The notes under the pieces are model-generated. The model was not told where the DNA came from. It worked only from the letters and a program-made list of their open reading frames with translations, and ran no database searches. From a virus, in the IMG/VR virus record IMGVR_UViG_3300020580_000002, positions 1 through 58,391 of that record: DNA of 58,391 nucleotides, one strand, 5' to 3'. A program made the position numbers and the translations under genes. Every line of letters begins with the position of its first letter. Within the stretch, counting starts at the first letter, position 1. Shown in pieces: positions 21,582-29,738 of the stretch.

Positions 21582-23285
21582 ATGGCCGTCACCACCTTCA
21601 GCAGGCGTAAAACGGAAGTCGACAATCCCGACCTGGTGATCATCCGCCAGCTTGACGAACTCCAGCGCCTCTCCGCAGACGAACGAGACAAACAACTCGG
21701 CACCGGCTTCTTCAGCGACCTGCGCCGTTTCTTCAGTATGGACGCTGCTTCGACCGCCTGGGCCACTCCAAACTTCCGCCCCCGCGTGCAAATCCCCGAC
21801 CTGCAGATAGCCCTCCTCAACGAAGCCACTGACATCAGCGACGCTTCCCCGCGCATCTTCCTGCTCAAGGGCGGCAAGCGCGACGCCCAACGCGAAACGG
21901 CTTTCCAAGAACATTGGAAGCAAATGCACTTCAACAACCGCCTGATGGAAGTAGACATCTGGGCACTCTTCGCAGGCACCGGCTTCGCACAAGTAGGCTT
22001 CGACCCTGACGCCCGCCGTGGACGCGGCGAAGTCTGGATAGAATCCCGCGACCCCGATACCGTCTATCCCGACCCGGCCACGCGCGACTTCACCAAATGG
22101 CTGTACGTCCAGTACGTCGACACCATGTACATCGACGAAGTCCGCAAGCGCTGGCCCGAGCGCGGCTGGTCCATCCGCCCCCGTCGCGGCTCCACTTTCA
22201 GCATCGGCACCAGCGAAGTCTCGCCCACCTTCAAGACCACTCCCGGCCCCATGAAGTTTGCAACCTCAGCCCCAGGCACCCGCCAGCCTGACCCGAACCC
22301 GCTCGTAACGGTGCGCCACACTTTCATCCGCGACTTCACCACCGAGGAAATCAGCAAAGAAGAACGCGAACGCATGGCCGAGCAGCTTGGCCCACTAGTG
22401 ACCCCGCCTAAGCACAAACCGCGCTGGCCAAACGGAAGGTACCTAATTGACTGCGAAGAAATCCTGCTTGCCGACGGCGAAAATCCTTATCCTCTGGGCC
22501 GCTTTCCGATTATCCCCTTTCACGGCATGCCTAGCCTTGGCAGCTTCTGGGCGCCTCCGGGCATCCGTTACACTCGCGGTCTGCAATTCCTTGCTGAACG
22601 TATGCTTACTCAGACATTCGAAAACGCCGTCCGCTTAAACAACGGCGTGTGGTTCATCCACGAAGACACCGGCATCAGCGCCGACGACTTCGGCGGCATA
22701 CCCGCTGAGATTCGCGTCATCAACCGTGGCTCACAGTTTCCAGAAGTAAGGTGGCCCACTGCCATGCCGCAGCACATGACCCAGTTACCCGAGATGCTCC
22801 TCGCCAAGCAAAAAGAACTACTCGGCATGCAAGGCGCACGCTCCGGCCAGCAAGGCCACGGTAACATCTCACCAGACCTGGCCGACACCTCTATTCTCGA
22901 AAGCAGCAAGTTGACGCGGTTGCGCATGCGAATCTTGGCCGAGTCTGTACAAAACTTGAGCGAGTTAGTGTTCTACACCATGGCGCGCTACTACGACGAC
23001 TACCGCTTCCCGAAATTCGACAACAAGGGCGGCACCGACCTTATCACCTGGTCTTCTATTGCGACAGCATACGACGACTACGACATCTATCTGGACCAGG
23101 CTTCTGCATACGCTGTCAGCGCCAGCAGCATGCGCCGCCTCGTTCTTGCGCTCTTAGAGAAAGGCCACGTCCCACTCAAGTTCGCGCTAGAACAACTCGA
23201 CATACCCGGTGCTACGGAGATTGCTGAGCAAGCCGAGCAACAGAACCAATTGAACGCACTGCTGAAACTCAAGAGGCCCCGGTGA
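21582..23285 (+). CDS. Portal protein
   Basis: The 567-residue protein has the layout of podovirus portals: an N-terminal wing, a tyrosine/proline-rich core (ESRDPDTVYPDPATRDF), a clip-like middle (FPIIPFHGMPSLGSFW), a long helical C-terminal section (LTRLRMRILAESVQNLSELVF) and a Gln/Leu-rich end. It forms the DNA gate at one head vertex and docks TerL. One base separates it from the gene before it. Confidence 0.85.
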   Translation: MAVTTFSRRKTEVDNPDLVIIRQLDELQRLSADERDKQLGTGFFSDLRRFFSMDAASTAWATPNFRPRVQIPDLQIALLNEATDISDASPRIFLLKGGKRDAQRETAFQEHWKQMHFNNRLMEVDIWALFAGTGFAQVGFDPDARRGRGEVWIESRDPDTVYPDPATRDFTKWLYVQYVDTMYIDEVRKRWPERGWSIRPRRGSTFSIGTSEVSPTFKTTPGPMKFATSAPGTRQPDPNPLVTVRHTFIRDFTTEEISKEERERMAEQLGPLVTPPKHKPRWPNGRYLIDCEEILLADGENPYPLGRFPIIPFHGMPSLGSFWAPPGIRYTRGLQFLAERMLTQTFENAVRLNNGVWFIHEDTGISADDFGGIPAEIRVINRGSQFPEVRWPTAMPQHMTQLPEMLLAKQKELLGMQGARSGQQGHGNISPDLADTSILESSKLTRLRMRILAESVQNLSELVFYTMARYYDDYRFPKFDNKGGTDLITWSSIATAYDDYDIYLDQASAYAVSASSMRRLVLALLEKGHVPLKFALEQLDIPGATEIAEQAEQQNQLNALLKLKRPR

Positions 23286-23521
23286 GCAACACTCAACATA
23301 CTCTCTCGCCTGCCCCACCCTGGCACATCACCACCGGTGTGACATGGTTGTCTGCTGAAGAGATGGCAGTAAAATGGTCGCGCACCGGTAAAACCATCCG
23401 CCAGTGGTGCAAAGACGGCACTCTCATCGCCGCACACTGCCGTGTCTACAAGGACTTCAAAGGACGCTGGTGGATAGGTGTGCCGGACGCTCAAGTGAAC
23501 ATTCCGCACCTTAAAGTTTGA
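23282..23521 (+). CDS. Excisionase/MerR-type helix-turn-helix protein
   Basis: The 79-residue protein starts at GTG 23282, overlapping the portal stop. The core LSAEEMAVKWSRTGKTIRQWCKDGTLIAAHCRVYKDFKGRWWI is the winged helix of HTH_17/excisionase type. A DNA-binding regulator in the middle of the head genes is unusual; no integrase was seen, so it is probably a transcription regulator. Confidence 0.7.
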   Translation: MSNTQHTLSPAPPWHITTGVTWLSAEEMAVKWSRTGKTIRQWCKDGTLIAAHCRVYKDFKGRWWIGVPDAQVNIPHLKV

Positions 23522-23775
23522 CAACACTACTAGCCCTCGCACACCCTCACAGGGTGAGCACTCCCACACAAGAGCGCGTTCGCCTCTTTCTTCAGAAGGA
23601 CGACGAATGCTGGGTTGCTCAATACGCCATCGACGGCCGCCTGTGTGTCCCCTTTTACGTTCACGAATCAACACGCAGACAGTTCAGAGACGAGCCCAGC
23701 TTTCTCGCCTTCCTTGAGCAGAAGGCCACACAGATGCTCGAAATGTACGGCCCCGTCGACACGAGGATAAACTAA
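23518..23775 (+). CDS. Hypothetical protein
   Basis: The frame starts at TTG 23518, overlapping the upstream TGA, or at GTG 23554. The beta-rich middle DECWVAQYAIDGRLCVPFYVHE and an acidic helical end give no known fold. Function unknown. Confidence 0.5.
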   Translation: MTTLLALAHPHRVSTPTQERVRLFLQKDDECWVAQYAIDGRLCVPFYVHESTRRQFRDEPSFLAFLEQKATQMLEMYGPVDTRIN

Positions 23776-23831
23776 TGCACACTGAAGCGCACAAGCGCCG
23801 CAAAGGCGGCCGCAAGCACGGTCGTTACTGA
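23775..23831 (+). CDS. Tiny Arg/Lys-rich peptide, 18 residues
   Basis: ATG 23775 shares a base with the upstream TAA (TAATG). The peptide is MHTEAHKRRKGGRKHGRY. It resembles the 16-residue peptide at 23902 (both end (R/K)xGRKHGR). Strong positive charge suggests DNA or RNA binding. Confidence 0.45.
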   Translation: MHTEAHKRRKGGRKHGRY

Positions 23832-23845
23832 CTTTGTAGAAGTAT

Positions 23846-23887
23846 CGGCAGCAGGTCTCTCTGGTTGCAAAACTGGGTGCGCTGCCG
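23846..23887. other. Inverted repeat between the two tiny genes
   Basis: CGGCAGC (23846-23852) pairs with GCTGCCG (23881-23887) over a 28-base loop. There is no following T-run, so it is not an intrinsic terminator. It ends four bases before the AAGGAG of the next tiny gene and could control its translation. Confidence 0.4.
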
Positions 23888-23901
23888 AGAAAGGAGACCA
23901 A

Positions 23902-23952
23902 ATGTTCACAGAAAAGAACCGTCGGCGCGGTCGCAAGCATGGCCGCAAGTAG
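23902..23952 (+). CDS. Tiny Arg/Lys-rich peptide, 16 residues
   Basis: ATG 23902 has a strong AAGGAG site seven bases upstream. The peptide is MFTEKNRRRGRKHGRK. It is a likely paralogue of the peptide at 23775. The good ribosome site makes expression credible. A nucleoid-condensing or packaging role is speculation. Confidence 0.5.
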   Translation: MFTEKNRRRGRKHGRK

Positions 23953-23988
23953 TTAGAAAGGTAAGCAACACAAAAACTGAATCGCGGC

Positions 23989-24028
23989 GAGGTGCAGTCG
24001 CTGGGCAGGTACCTGACTCCTGCACCTC
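23989..24028. other. 9-bp inverted repeat around a 10-bp palindrome
   Basis: GAGGTGCAG (23989-23997) and CTGCACCTC (24020-24028) enclose CAGGTACCTG (24006-24015). The nested symmetry can form a two-step hairpin or a protein-binding site. It precedes ATG 24055 by 26 bases. Confidence 0.45.
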
Positions 24029-24054
24029 ATCGCACTCAGCACCAGGCATCCACC

Positions 24055-24390
24055 ATGAACAAACATAACATGGAGCGCAACCCCAACGCTCCCCGCCCGC
24101 GCATGAACTCCCCGATGTACGAAGACGGCCCTTGGCTCAAGGAACCCATCCGTCCCGATATGTTTCGCAACATGCAGCTAGGCATACCTGGTGACACTGC
24201 TACCTCGCTAGCCACCTTGCCACCGCAGCGTAACTCCCGAGGAGGCCGCAACCGTGCCCTCCCCGAACCACTCCCCAGCATCGCCAGCGTGCACCAAGCC
24301 AACAAGCACCCCGACACCATTCCCAACACTCAGTACGACGAAGTCGGCGTCCCAAACCGTAGCACCGGCAAGCGTTCGAAAGGTAAGTAG
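24055..24390 (+). CDS. Hypothetical disordered protein of the head operon
   Basis: The 111-residue protein starts at ATG 24055 (AGG upstream). It is rich in Pro, Asn and Arg, without predicted domains, and ends NRSTGKRSKGK, a basic tail similar to those of other small head-operon proteins. Probably a minor virion or assembly factor. Confidence 0.55.
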   Translation: MNKHNMERNPNAPRPRMNSPMYEDGPWLKEPIRPDMFRNMQLGIPGDTATSLATLPPQRNSRGGRNRALPEPLPSIASVHQANKHPDTIPNTQYDEVGVPNRSTGKRSKGK

Positions 24391-24392
24391 TC

Positions 24393-24740
24393 ATGCCCAC
24401 TCAATCACTACTAGAGCGTTTCGCAAATCTCTTTTACGAGCCAATCATCTCCTTCCCGCCAGTGGCGCCACCTCCCCCTGTCGTCCCACCTGTGCTAGCA
24501 CATGCGCCACGTAAGCTACGCACCCCCCAGCCGACGCTCGAAAAAATTCTCGCCTCCGCGCTTGCCTCTTGGGGCCTTGCTGGCAGCTCCATCACTTCCA
24601 TAGCTGCCGACCTAGCCGAGATTGTGAAGATGTATTACGACAAGCCCGTGGCACCAACACCAGTGCCACCCGTCGCTAGACCAGTTGTACCACCGATTCC
24701 TCCAGTCGCACCACCTATGCCACCGGTACCACACAAATAA
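24393..24740 (+). CDS. Pro-rich hypothetical protein
   Basis: The 115-residue protein has two Pro/Val stretches (FPPVAPPPPVVPP near 21 and a PxxP-rich C-terminal 30 residues) around a helical centre with LEKILASALASWGLAGSSITSIAADLAEIV. The ends are probably extended and flexible. Function unknown. Confidence 0.6.
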   Translation: MPTQSLLERFANLFYEPIISFPPVAPPPPVVPPVLAHAPRKLRTPQPTLEKILASALASWGLAGSSITSIAADLAEIVKMYYDKPVAPTPVPPVARPVVPPIPPVAPPMPPVPHK

Positions 24741-24751
24741 AGGAGCAACAC

Positions 24752-25003
24752 ATGGCCGCACGTGCAGAAAAAAATCCCGTCGTCAGTTCGCACTACCCGA
24801 GCTTGAACACTCCCTTGCAAGTGACCGAAGCCGGTCCTGACCCTCGCCCCGGCATCTATGCCGAAGAAGGTGACGGCTTTGCCAAGGGCGGTCCAGTTGC
24901 CGACCCCGTCGGCGTAGTCAAGCCTTTCAACAACATCGGCCAAAAGTTCCCCATGGGCATCGAGACCAAGAACGACAAGTCCCTGGCTCGCAAAGGAAAG
25001 TAA
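24752..25003 (+). CDS. Small head-operon protein with basic tail
   Basis: The 83-residue protein starts behind AAAGGAG. It has an extended Pro/Gly-rich middle and ends KNDKSLARKGK. No domain. Neighbouring position to the scaffold module suggests a head-related role. Confidence 0.6.
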   Translation: MAARAEKNPVVSSHYPSLNTPLQVTEAGPDPRPGIYAEEGDGFAKGGPVADPVGVVKPFNNIGQKFPMGIETKNDKSLARKGK

Positions 25004-25402
25004 TTGGGCGCACCGAATCCACTAGCCGCATTGCTCGCTGCCCGCTCAGGCCAAGGCGCCCCTCCGGGCATGCCCGGCTCGTCTCCTAGCGGAGCCGATA
25101 GCCAAACAGAGGGAGCAGGGGCACAAGTATCCCAGTTGAGTAGTGAGCTACAAGGCGCCGACCCTGGCTTCATGATGCGCGAAATGACCCAAATCAAACA
25201 GGCCATGATGCAGCTTTTCGTCAGAAGCGGCATGCGCATGCCTAACGTCGCCGGTCAAATCGCCATGGCCATGAAGCAATTCGATAAAGCGATAAAGGAA
25301 ATCCAGACTGCCTCGCAGACGCAGAGTGCTACACGGCCTCCGATTGGATTCAGCGCTGCAGGGTCAGGTCAACCGGCTGCGGGAGGGCCTCCAGCAGGAT
25401 GA
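25004..25402 (+). CDS. Hypothetical protein, Ala/Gln-rich
   Basis: The 132-residue protein starts at TTG 25004 with AGGAAAG upstream. Low-complexity termini flank a helical core (EMTQIKQAMMQLFVRSGMRMP, IAMAMKQFDKAIKEIQ). It may be an assembly chaperone, but the sequence does not show it. It ends in an ATGA overlap with the endonuclease gene. Confidence 0.55.
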   Translation: MGAPNPLAALLAARSGQGAPPGMPGSSPSGADSQTEGAGAQVSQLSSELQGADPGFMMREMTQIKQAMMQLFVRSGMRMPNVAGQIAMAMKQFDKAIKEIQTASQTQSATRPPIGFSAAGSGQPAAGGPPAG

Positions 25403-25809
25403 ACTGGGCTTACATTGCGGGATTCTTTGATGGTGAAGGCTGTATCCGCGTCGCCCGTGCCAAGTTGGGCATAGGCATTACCTTACAGATTGTCCAAGTT
25501 ACGGAACACGTCGAGGTGCTCAACGAGATTGCAGCGTTCCTAAAGGGACTCAATGTCGAAGCCATTGTGAATGACGAAAAATTTGTGCGTAACCCGAGGT
25601 GGAGGCCTGTTAGCAACCTCACGATTCGACGCCGTGACTCTGTCATGACGTTCTTGCGTGGTGTGCTGCCCTATATTTACGTCAAGAAAGTTTCAGCGCA
25701 AGATGCACTTCGCTTCTTGCGCATGTATCCATCGCTCCGTTACAACCGCCTATTGATGTCAGAAGGGCAAATGCGCCGTAGGAGGACAGCTAATGCCAAT
25801 CTCACTTGA
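25399..25809 (+). CDS. LAGLIDADG homing endonuclease
   Basis: The 136-residue protein has one LAGLIDADG motif, YIAGFFDGEGCIRVAR (5-20), followed by a typical second half (FLRGVLPYIYVKK, ALRFLRMY). A single-motif protein acts as a homodimer. It is free-standing, between small head genes and the scaffold gene, overlapping both by a few bases, which suggests an insertion fitted to the reading frames. Confidence 0.85.
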   Translation: MNWAYIAGFFDGEGCIRVARAKLGIGITLQIVQVTEHVEVLNEIAAFLKGLNVEAIVNDEKFVRNPRWRPVSNLTIRRRDSVMTFLRGVLPYIYVKKVSAQDALRFLRMYPSLRYNRLLMSEGQMRRRRTANANLT

Positions 25810-26578
25810 TGATCTAGTTACGAACGCAAAATATACCGACGACATGAAATTTAAGATCGGCGACGACGAAGTCAGCGTGGCAGACCTGCGCGCTTACCAC
25901 CGTCGTGGCCAAGAGGTGTCAGCCACTGCCAAACGCCGCCAAGAAGAAGCCGAAGCTGAGTTCCTCAAGGCGCAAAAGCTCGGTGCCGACGCCCTCGCGC
26001 TATACGAATCCGTCAAGGGCGACGCCGACAAGAAAGTGAAAGTCGACGCCGACGGCGAAATCGACTGGTCCGACCCAGTCATGAAGGCTCTCAAGTCCAA
26101 ACTCGACGCCTTCGAAGCAGCTACTAAGCGCTACGACGATAAGGCCAAACAACTCGAAGGCGCCATCGCCACCGGCTTCAGCTTCGTCACCGACTACGTA
26201 TGGAACCAAGGCTATAGCTCACTTGACGAACTCTCGCGCCCCAAGGACAAGAAGCTCGAAGACCTAGTGAAGTACGCGCAAGAGCAAAAAATCACCGACC
26301 GCTGGGGCCTTCCCGACCCGGTCAAGGCCGCGCGCATGCTCACCGAGAGCGACCGCCAAACAGCCATCGAAAAGAAGGCCCGCGAGGAAGGCCGCAAAGA
26401 AGGTGAGCGCGCCGCTCGTGCCGCTGGCACTCCCCGTCCCGGCACCATCACGCCCGACACCCGCCAGCGCGTCGCATCCGACTCCAAGGACAAGCCCAAG
26501 AACATGAAAGAGTTGCTGCGAAAAGCTATGGCAGACCCTGAGATTCAACGAGTAGCAGGGGGCTTACAGGACCAGTAA
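25793..26578 (+). CDS. Scaffold-like head assembly protein
   Basis: The 261-residue protein is acidic-basic mixed, largely helical, with charged coiled-coil stretches (EEAEAEFLKAQKL, KKAREEGRKEGERAARAAG) and no Cys. Position before the capsid gene and composition fit a scaffolding protein that shapes the prohead and leaves before DNA filling. The beta-like N-terminus (MKFKIGDDEVSVADLRAYHRRGQE) also occurs in other phage scaffolds. Confidence 0.7.
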   Translation: MPISLDDLVTNAKYTDDMKFKIGDDEVSVADLRAYHRRGQEVSATAKRRQEEAEAEFLKAQKLGADALALYESVKGDADKKVKVDADGEIDWSDPVMKALKSKLDAFEAATKRYDDKAKQLEGAIATGFSFVTDYVWNQGYSSLDELSRPKDKKLEDLVKYAQEQKITDRWGLPDPVKAARMLTESDRQTAIEKKAREEGRKEGERAARAAGTPRPGTITPDTRQRVASDSKDKPKNMKELLRKAMADPEIQRVAGGLQDQ

Positions 26579-26955
26579 TGCCACACAAAGACCCACTACG
26601 CGCAAAAGAATGGCGCCGAGAGTGGTATCAGCGTAGGCCGGAGCTACAGCGTGAATACCACCAGCGGCTTGACCGTAATTTGAAAGAAGCGGTCATCGCA
26701 GCTTACGGTGGAAAGTGCAAATGTTGCGGCGCTGACGAATACGAGTTTCTGACGATTGACCATGTTGACGGGGGCGGGCAGAAGCACAAAAGGTCCGTAC
26801 CTGGTTTCAAGATTTATCGGTGGCTCCGTAACAATGGCTTCCCTCAGGATGGCAGGTTTCAGTTGCTGTGCATTAGCTGCAATTTTGCCAAGGGCATTTA
26901 TGGCGAATGTCCACACGTCAAACAGAAGTTCGACGTGTTAGGTCTAGCCTGCTAA
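26578..26955 (+). CDS. HNH homing endonuclease
   Basis: The 125-residue protein has a basic helical N-terminus, then CKCCGADEYEFLTIDHVDGGGQKH and WLRNNGFPQDGRFQLLCISCNFAKG; the two CxxC pairs hold a zinc and IDHVD carries the catalytic His. It sits between scaffold and capsid genes, overlapping the scaffold stop by one base. A mobile, probably dispensable gene. Confidence 0.85.
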   Translation: MPHKDPLRAKEWRREWYQRRPELQREYHQRLDRNLKEAVIAAYGGKCKCCGADEYEFLTIDHVDGGGQKHKRSVPGFKIYRWLRNNGFPQDGRFQLLCISCNFAKGIYGECPHVKQKFDVLGLAC

Positions 26956-26966
26956 GGAGATAAGTT

Positions 26967-27944
26967 ATGGCTGGAGTTGTGGGCACGGGAGTTCAACAAC
27001 CTACTGCACAAATGATTAATACTTTGGACGCAATTAGTCAAAAGTATATTCACGGCGAAATCGGCGATATCGTCTTCAAGCCGTCGCCTCTCTTCTGGGC
27101 GCTCATGCGCAACGGTAAAGACATTCGTTATGGCGCTGAGTTGGTGTTCCCGCTGGTGACCGCCGAAGAAACCACCGGCGGCGCCTACTACGGCGACCAG
27201 CTCTTGAACACCACCGTAGTCGACTCAGTCATCCCAGCGAACCAAGTCTGGCGCCCTTATTACCAGAACGTCTCGCTCCCGGTGACCGACATCATCCTCG
27301 GTCGTGGCGGCAGCGCCGGTCTCGACCTCGTCGAAGTCAAGCTCGAAATCGGCGGCGCCTCGTTGCTGCAGAAGCTAGCTAGGGCAGTCTGGCATACAGC
27401 GCCGCAGAATACGGCGCTAGACGTCGACGACATCGACTCTTGGGTACGCCAGACCGCCAACGTCATCGCCGGTATCGACCGCACCGTGACCACTGCATGG
27501 CAGCCTGCCGCAAACTTCGCTGCTGGTGGCGCCCTCACCGCTGCCAACGCTGAGCTGGCATACCAGCGCGTCGTGCTGGGCTACGACGAACCCGACGTCC
27601 TAGTGCTCACCAACACCGACTTCGCCGGTTTCAAGAACAACTTCACCGGCCTCATCCGGTTCGCAAATTTGGAGCAAGACACTGAGGCGCTGCAAGCCGG
27701 ATTCCGCTACCACTTCGTTTACAACAACGCAGTAGTCATAGCCGACCCGTTCTGCCCAGCAACCCAAGGCTACCTGCTCAACAGCAAATACATCTTCCCG
27801 GTATTCAACGGTAACGACTACTTCGTCATGGACCCATGGATGCAGCCTTCGAACCAGCGCGTGGTCGTGACCAAAATTTACCTGCAGTGGCAGATTTCAT
27901 GCACCTCGCCCCGCATGCAGGTAGCAATCACAGGTATGCCGTAA
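26967..27944 (+). CDS. Major capsid protein
   Basis: The 325-residue protein is placed after the scaffold, has AAGGAG upstream, and has the composition of HK97-fold capsid proteins (N-arm, KPSPLFWALMRNG, a beta-rich LVFPLVTAEETTGGAYYGD E-loop-like segment, and a strand-rich C-terminus YFVMDPWMQPSNQRV). No other gene in the operon fits this role better. Confidence 0.8.
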   Translation: MAGVVGTGVQQPTAQMINTLDAISQKYIHGEIGDIVFKPSPLFWALMRNGKDIRYGAELVFPLVTAEETTGGAYYGDQLLNTTVVDSVIPANQVWRPYYQNVSLPVTDIILGRGGSAGLDLVEVKLEIGGASLLQKLARAVWHTAPQNTALDVDDIDSWVRQTANVIAGIDRTVTTAWQPAANFAAGGALTAANAELAYQRVVLGYDEPDVLVLTNTDFAGFKNNFTGLIRFANLEQDTEALQAGFRYHFVYNNAVVIADPFCPATQGYLLNSKYIFPVFNGNDYFVMDPWMQPSNQRVVVTKIYLQWQISCTSPRMQVAITGMP

Positions 27945-27956
27945 AAGGAGACTGAC

Positions 27957-28373
27957 GTGGCAATTGTCAATACGTATCAAACCCTCTACCCCGGCTACGG
28001 CCAACCTTCAGTGTACGGCGTGAAGAACGCGGTCTCGCTGACCACCACCGGCCAGCAGACCAACACCTTCAACGCTGCCAACACACCCGGCATCGGCCAA
28101 GGCATGACCAAGGGGCTGGCCCGCGTAAAGGTGTACAACGGGGGCGGCACCTCCCCAACCGTGGCCATCATCGTCCAAGTGACCGACGGTACCAACACCT
28201 ACATCGTGGCCAACATCCCAGCGACGGCCGTAGCTGCCCTGGCCAACAGCGGCGTCGACTTCTACATCGACTTCGGCGTCGATATCAGCTTCAACGCCAT
28301 GAGCATTCTGACCACGCTAGGCGGCACCACCCCCACCGCTTCGATGGACGCCGAGCTGGTCACCGGGCCTTGA
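27957..28373 (+). CDS. Candidate head decoration protein
   Basis: The 138-residue protein starts at GTG 27957 behind AAAGGAG. It is Thr/Val/Gly-rich and beta-rich without helices, directly after the capsid gene. A role as decoration or cement protein is inferred from place and composition. Confidence 0.6.
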   Translation: MAIVNTYQTLYPGYGQPSVYGVKNAVSLTTTGQQTNTFNAANTPGIGQGMTKGLARVKVYNGGGTSPTVAIIVQVTDGTNTYIVANIPATAVAALANSGVDFYIDFGVDISFNAMSILTTLGGTTPTASMDAELVTGP

Positions 28374-28383
28374 TGACGAAAAC

Positions 28384-28482
28384 ATTCACCGTGCTTGCAC
28401 GCGGTGAATAGGCACAGCGGGATGGCGGTCTCGCTGTTGTTCCTCCTGAGTGGCGGGGCCGGGCAGTCTGCCCTGTCCCGCC
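28384..28482 (+). other. Three consecutive hairpins after the capsid module
   Basis: ATTCACCG/CGGTGAAT (28384-28409, with an inner TGC/GCA), CAGCG/CGCTG (28415-28436) and GGCGGG/CCCGCC with inner GGGCA/TGCCC (28452-28482). None is followed by a T-run. They fill the 130-bp gap between the decoration and adaptor genes and may stabilise the capsid mRNA or be partial stops. Confidence 0.55.
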
Positions 28483-28503
28483 ATTCGTATTTGTGGAGCA
28501 AAC

Positions 28504-29736
28504 ATGCTAGTCGGCGATCTGGTGATGGAAGTTCGCGAATTGATAACCGACGTGCCGCAGGCCATTGGCACGCCTTCGGCGAGCGCTATTCCTGTCAACG
28601 TCGGCTCTGGCTCCATGACCATCAATTCCTACTTCGTCCAGGTCACCGCCTTCACCGTATGGGGCGAATCTTCCCCATCTGCTGAAGCCACTGTCGTAAT
28701 CGCTCCCAACCAGTCTATCCAAATCACTGTTAGCTCTCCTGTTGCGCCCATCGTCACTAAGTACCGCGCCTACGTGACGCAGCCTGGAGGACCTAGCGGT
28801 AGCGAACAACTATATGCCGAAAGCCTCACGCCAGCCTTCACCTTGGTCGGCAACCCAACCATCTACGGCCAGCCACCTATTCACTCCAGCGCCTACCTGC
28901 CCGACTCCGACGGCGGTGCCTTCTCGGCAGGTAGCTTATTCAGGTGGCTCAGTCAGGGTCTTACCGAATGCTCCCGCATCGCTGGCGGCATCATGGACTA
29001 CACCGGCGTCGCCAGCGTCGTCGGCCAGCCCCTCTACACCATGCCCGGCGAATGGCAATCCTTTAGCGATGTCTGGTACGACGGTTATCCCCTTGGCATG
29101 ACCGGCCGCAACGCCATGTTTCGCCGTAACGCAGTGCTCTCTAGTGTCCTTGGCGCCATCACCTGCTCGGTACGCGACAACCGCGTCATCGTCGAAGTCT
29201 GGCCTCAGCCCGCTAGGTCTGCCGCAGTGACCACCACTACCGCACCCATCGGCATCACCGACACGGTAATCCCCATCGCCTCGTCGGGCGGCTTCGTCCT
29301 GCCGTTCGGCTTCGCCCAGGTCGGCACTGAAGTGGTTAGCTACTCATCTCTCGCGCCCGCCCTATCAGGCTGCGTACGCGGCCTCTCGGGCGGCGTCGCT
29401 TCAGCCTGGCCCAGCGGCACCACCGTCCAAGAACTCAATTTGTTCATGAATGGCAAGCGCATATTCACCATCCCCTATGTACCGGGCCAGAGCGCCACGG
29501 TGATACCAGTACCAGCCGGTTGGGACGAACTGCTCGTCAACTTCATGCTTAGCAAGGCCAAGCAGGCCGAGCAAGACTTTCAAGAGAGTGCCAGGTTGCG
29601 TAAGGTGTTCGATGAGCAGATAACAGGCTGGGCACGCACCAACCGCCAGCTCGCCGGTCCGCGCCAGGTAACTTTGCGCGACGAAGAGTACTCTATCTCT
29701 AATCCGCACCCGTTTGGTGGGACGGTGATAAACTAA
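28504..29736 (+). CDS. Head-to-tail adaptor protein
   Basis: The 410-residue protein starts at ATG 28504 behind TGGAGC. It begins with a helix MLVGDLVMEVRELITDVPQ typical of adaptors, has a beta-sandwich insert (about 40-115, FVQVTAFTVWGESSPS) and ends with a helical AKQAEQDFQESARLRKVFDEQI region. Likely forms the ring under the portal. The frame opens earlier but without a ribosome site. Confidence 0.6.
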   Translation: MLVGDLVMEVRELITDVPQAIGTPSASAIPVNVGSGSMTINSYFVQVTAFTVWGESSPSAEATVVIAPNQSIQITVSSPVAPIVTKYRAYVTQPGGPSGSEQLYAESLTPAFTLVGNPTIYGQPPIHSSAYLPDSDGGAFSAGSLFRWLSQGLTECSRIAGGIMDYTGVASVVGQPLYTMPGEWQSFSDVWYDGYPLGMTGRNAMFRRNAVLSSVLGAITCSVRDNRVIVEVWPQPARSAAVTTTTAPIGITDTVIPIASSGGFVLPFGFAQVGTEVVSYSSLAPALSGCVRGLSGGVASAWPSGTTVQELNLFMNGKRIFTIPYVPGQSATVIPVPAGWDELLVNFMLSKAKQAEQDFQESARLRKVFDEQITGWARTNRQLAGPRQVTLRDEEYSISNPHPFGGTVIN

Positions 29737-29738
29737 CC

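Noticed and set aside
23282-23521. Excisionase of a lysogeny module
   Set aside because: The fold fits, but no integrase, repressor/Cro pair or attachment site was seen anywhere, and the gene lies in the head operon.
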